Origin: an uncultured Asticcacaulis sp.
GTDB lineage: Bacteria > Pseudomonadota > Alphaproteobacteria > Caulobacterales > Caulobacteraceae
Length of the DNA stretch: 7,729 bases
Assembly (NCBI GenBank): GCA_946480525.1
Contig: CAMLLA010000197.1
Coordinates: 1 to 7,729, forward strand
Reading direction: 5' to 3'
Under the pieces are notes generated by a model. It searched no databases and was not told the DNA's origin. It saw only the letters and a list, made by a program, of their open reading frames with translations. Below are positions 6,162 through 7,729 of this stretch, piece by piece (the stretch's first letter is position 1; each line of letters opens with the position of its first letter). The translations under genes were made by a program, and so were the position numbers.

Positions 6162-6175
6162 TGATAGCGCTAACA
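6162..6175 (+). promoter_or_regulatory. LacI-family operator-like palindrome (TGATAGCGCTAACA)
   Basis: A 14-base near-perfect palindrome with an AGCGCT centre; 6 of 7 base pairs are symmetric. It fits TGNTANCGNTNNCA fully and resembles xylose-repressor-type operators of Caulobacter. It differs in centre and arms from the pair at 5754 and 6002, so it may bind another LacI-family protein. It lies about 200 bases before the receptor start codon. Confidence 0.6.
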
Positions 6176-6319
6176 TGAGCTTTTTGCAGCTCGATGCCGC
6201 CAGGTTGGTCGCCTGTGGCGTCTGCGATACTGTTTGAACATCATCCAAATCTTGAAAAGAGCTTCGCCCGCCTGTGAGCGGGATGAGGATGCGTGCCGTG
6301 GCGGCTTGCCTTTAAGGCA
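6176..6319 (+). other. Cluster of small potential hairpins in the receptor leader
   Basis: Four short inverted repeats follow each other: GAGCT/AGCTC (6177-6192), CGCCAGG/CCTGTGGCG with a two-base bulge (6198-6220), CCCGC/GCGGG (6267-6282) and TGCCT/AGGCA (6307-6319). None is followed by a T run, so they do not look like intrinsic terminators. In a long leader mRNA they could affect stability or translation. I recognise no known riboswitch. Confidence 0.3.
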
Positions 6320-6362
6320 GACAAGAAACAGCCGGGCGGTCGCGCTGGTAAAACAGAGAAAT

Positions 6363-6367
6363 GGGAG
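6363..6367 (+). promoter_or_regulatory. Ribosome binding site of the TonB receptor gene
   Basis: GGGAG lies 9 bases before the ATG at 6377 and fixes that start. The ATG at 6361 is out of frame with the receptor. Confidence 0.6.
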
Positions 6368-6376
6368 ACAGATCCA

Positions 6377-7729
6377 ATGACTACTGTATCGCGTACGAAA
6401 CTGAAGAGCGCTGTTCGCAGCGCCTTCCTGGGCGGCGTATCCACGCTGGCCTTATGTGCCATGGCGGGTACGGCCATGGCCCAGGACGCTCCGGCCGCGC
6501 CGGCTGAATCCGACGTTGTTGTCGTCACGGGTGTTCGCGGCTCGCTGCAACGTTCGATGAACATCAAGAAGAACGCCACCGGCGTCGTCGACGCCATCTC
6601 GGCCGAAGACATCGGCAAGTATCCGGACACCAACCTGGCCGAGTCGGTCCAGCGCATTCCGGGCGTTTCGATCGACCGCGTCAACGGCGAAGGCTCCAAG
6701 GTGACAGTCCGCGGCTTCGGCCCCGGCTTCAACCTGGTTACTCTGAACGGTCGCACCATGCCGACGGCCTCGATCGACCTGATCGGTACCGGCAACACGT
6801 TCGCGGGCGGTGGTTCGCGTAACTTCGACTTCTCGAACATCGCTGCCGACAGCGTTTCGGGCTTCGAAGTCTACAAGACCGGCAAGGCCCATGTGGCGTC
6901 CGGCGGTATCGGCGCCACCCTGAACATCAAGACCCTGCGCCCGATCGGCAAGGCTGGTGCGACCGGCGTTCTCGGTATCAAGGCCCTGCACGCCGACAAC
7001 CTGGTCGACGGCAAGGACTGGACTCCGGAAATCACCGGCGCCTACAGCTGGACCAATGACTCGAAGACCTTTGGTTTGTCGCTGTTCGGTCAGTATACCG
7101 AACGTGACAATGCCACACGCCAGGCGACCCAGAACAACTGGAACCTGGACACCCGCGCCCAGTTCTACGATCCCAACAGCGGCCGTCTCCGTTACGCCGC
7201 CGACAAGACGACCCTGCTGACGCAGATTACCAACGCGCCGCCGGCAGGCAGCCTGGTCGCCTATCCGAACGACAGCCGCTATGCCCTGTCGCAGACGCAC
7301 AACCAGCGCACCAATATCGGCGCCACGGCCCAGTTCCGCCCCAGTGAAAACTGGCTTTTGACGGTCGACGCCCTGTACGTCGAAAACAAGGGCTCGGAAC
7401 AGCGCGCCGAACAGACCAACTGGTTCAACCGCCCCTTCGACCAGGTCAAGTTCGAGCAGGGTGAATCGGGCATCTACAACGCCCTGTACCTGCAGGAAAA
7501 CCTGAACGGCACCAAGGACATCGGCTTCGAACAGCAACTGCTGGGCCAGAAGAACACGCTGCAGTCCATCGGCTTCAATGCCCGTTGGGATATGAGCGAC
7601 AAGGCCACCCTGACCTTCGACGTCCACAGCTCCGAAGGCAAGGCGACTCCCGACAATCCGAACGGCACGTCGTCGGTCATGATCTCGATCGGCGCGCCGG
7701 TCGTGAAGGACCACTCGGTCGACTTCACC
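6377..7729 (+). CDS. TonB-dependent outer-membrane receptor, N-terminal part (3' end outside window)
   Basis: Open from ATG 6377 to the right edge without a stop: 451 residues of a protein that in this family usually runs to 900 or more. A Sec signal peptide occupies residues 1-35 (basic start, hydrophobic core, AMA before Gln36). A TonB-box-like DVVVVTG (46-52) leads into VRGSLQRSM, typical of the Xanthomonas/Caulobacter receptor class. The plug domain (about 66-190) shows DIGKYPDTNLAESVQRIPG (78-96), the SKVTVRGFGP segment, NLVTLNGR (119-126) and YKTGKAHVASGGIGATLNI (166-184). Beta-barrel strands follow. The receptor imports bulky substrates across the outer membrane with energy from TonB-ExbBD. 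In this class many members take up plant-derived oligosaccharides, and the LacI-type sites upstream favour a carbohydrate substrate here (inference). Siderophore uptake is the main alternative, but no Fur-like box was noticed. Confidence 0.93.
   Translation, partial: MTTVSRTKLKSAVRSAFLGGVSTLALCAMAGTAMAQDAPAAPAESDVVVVTGVRGSLQRSMNIKKNATGVVDAISAEDIGKYPDTNLAESVQRIPGVSIDRVNGEGSKVTVRGFGPGFNLVTLNGRTMPTASIDLIGTGNTFAGGGSRNFDFSNIAADSVSGFEVYKTGKAHVASGGIGATLNIKTLRPIGKAGATGVLGIKALHADNLVDGKDWTPEITGAYSWTNDSKTFGLSLFGQYTERDNATRQATQNNWNLDTRAQFYDPNSGRLRYAADKTTLLTQITNAPPAGSLVAYPNDSRYALSQTHNQRTNIGATAQFRPSENWLLTVDALYVENKGSEQRAEQTNWFNRPFDQVKFEQGESGIYNALYLQENLNGTKDIGFEQQLLGQKNTLQSIGFNARWDMSDKATLTFDVHSSEGKATPDNPNGTSSVMISIGAPVVKDHSVDFT

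Larger units (their letters stand above)
5735..6376. other. Divergent regulatory intergenic region, about 640 bases
   Basis: This region lies between the minus-strand transporter and the plus-strand receptor. It is visibly richer in A and T than the flanking coding DNA and has no convincing protein gene. It contains several LacI-type operator-like sequences, a candidate promoter, a 7-codon possible leader ORF and a run of small hairpins, listed separately. No good promoter was found for the transporter on the minus strand. Confidence 0.7.

Noticed and set aside
6267..6282. CCCGC/GCGGG hairpin as a terminator
   Set aside because: The stem is only 5 base pairs and no T run follows on either strand.
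6452..7714. Long minus-strand open frame of about 420 codons opposite the receptor
   Set aside because: Its translation is low-complexity in character and matches no family I know, while the plus strand encodes a clear TonB receptor. High-GC coding DNA commonly leaves such an open antisense frame.

Overview
The window looks like chromosomal DNA from a GC-rich alphaproteobacterium of the Caulobacterales (Caulobacter/Asticcacaulis-like). The grounds are high GC in the coding DNA, a TonB-dependent receptor of the Xanthomonas/Caulobacter type, LacI-type operator sequences of the TGNTANCGNTNNCA form, and a GMC oxidoreductase paired with a gluconate-2-dehydrogenase-subunit-3 protein, as in Caulobacter lactose dehydrogenase. 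The genus call is inference from family resemblance only.

Left part (1-4868, + strand): five tightly spaced co-directional genes that read as one operon. They are the C-terminal part of a GMC flavoprotein (cut by the window edge), a Tat-signalled TIM-barrel isomerase/epimerase-like protein, a complete GMC oxidoreductase, its Tat-signalled subunit 3 (ATGA overlap), and a Tat-signalled, possibly lipid-anchored DUF1080 (3-keto-disaccharide hydrolase family) protein. Together they suggest periplasmic glycoside breakdown through 3-keto sugars. The GMC/subunit-3 complex would oxidise a sugar at C3, and the DUF1080 and TIM-barrel proteins would then cleave or rearrange the 3-keto-glycoside without a classical glycoside hydrolase. 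No cytochrome or other electron acceptor is visible here.

Middle (4865-5734, - strand): an EamA/DMT-family 10-TM transporter. It converges on the operon, and the two stop codons share the four bases TTAA.

Right part: a 642-base, AT-richer, divergent intergenic region (5735-6376) lies between the transporter and a TonB-dependent receptor gene (6377 to the right edge, incomplete). It holds at least four LacI-family operator-like sequences, a candidate housekeeping promoter, a possible 7-codon leader ORF and several small hairpins. One operator sequence appears once near each divergent gene as a perfect 11-base inverted repeat, which suggests joint control by a LacI-type regulator encoded elsewhere. 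The likely overall picture is a carbohydrate-utilisation locus: outer-membrane uptake by the receptor, periplasmic 3-keto processing by the Tat-exported enzymes, and an inner-membrane transporter. The link between the left operon and the right regulon is inference from proximity.

No tRNA, rRNA, CRISPR array, insertion sequence or integrase was seen.
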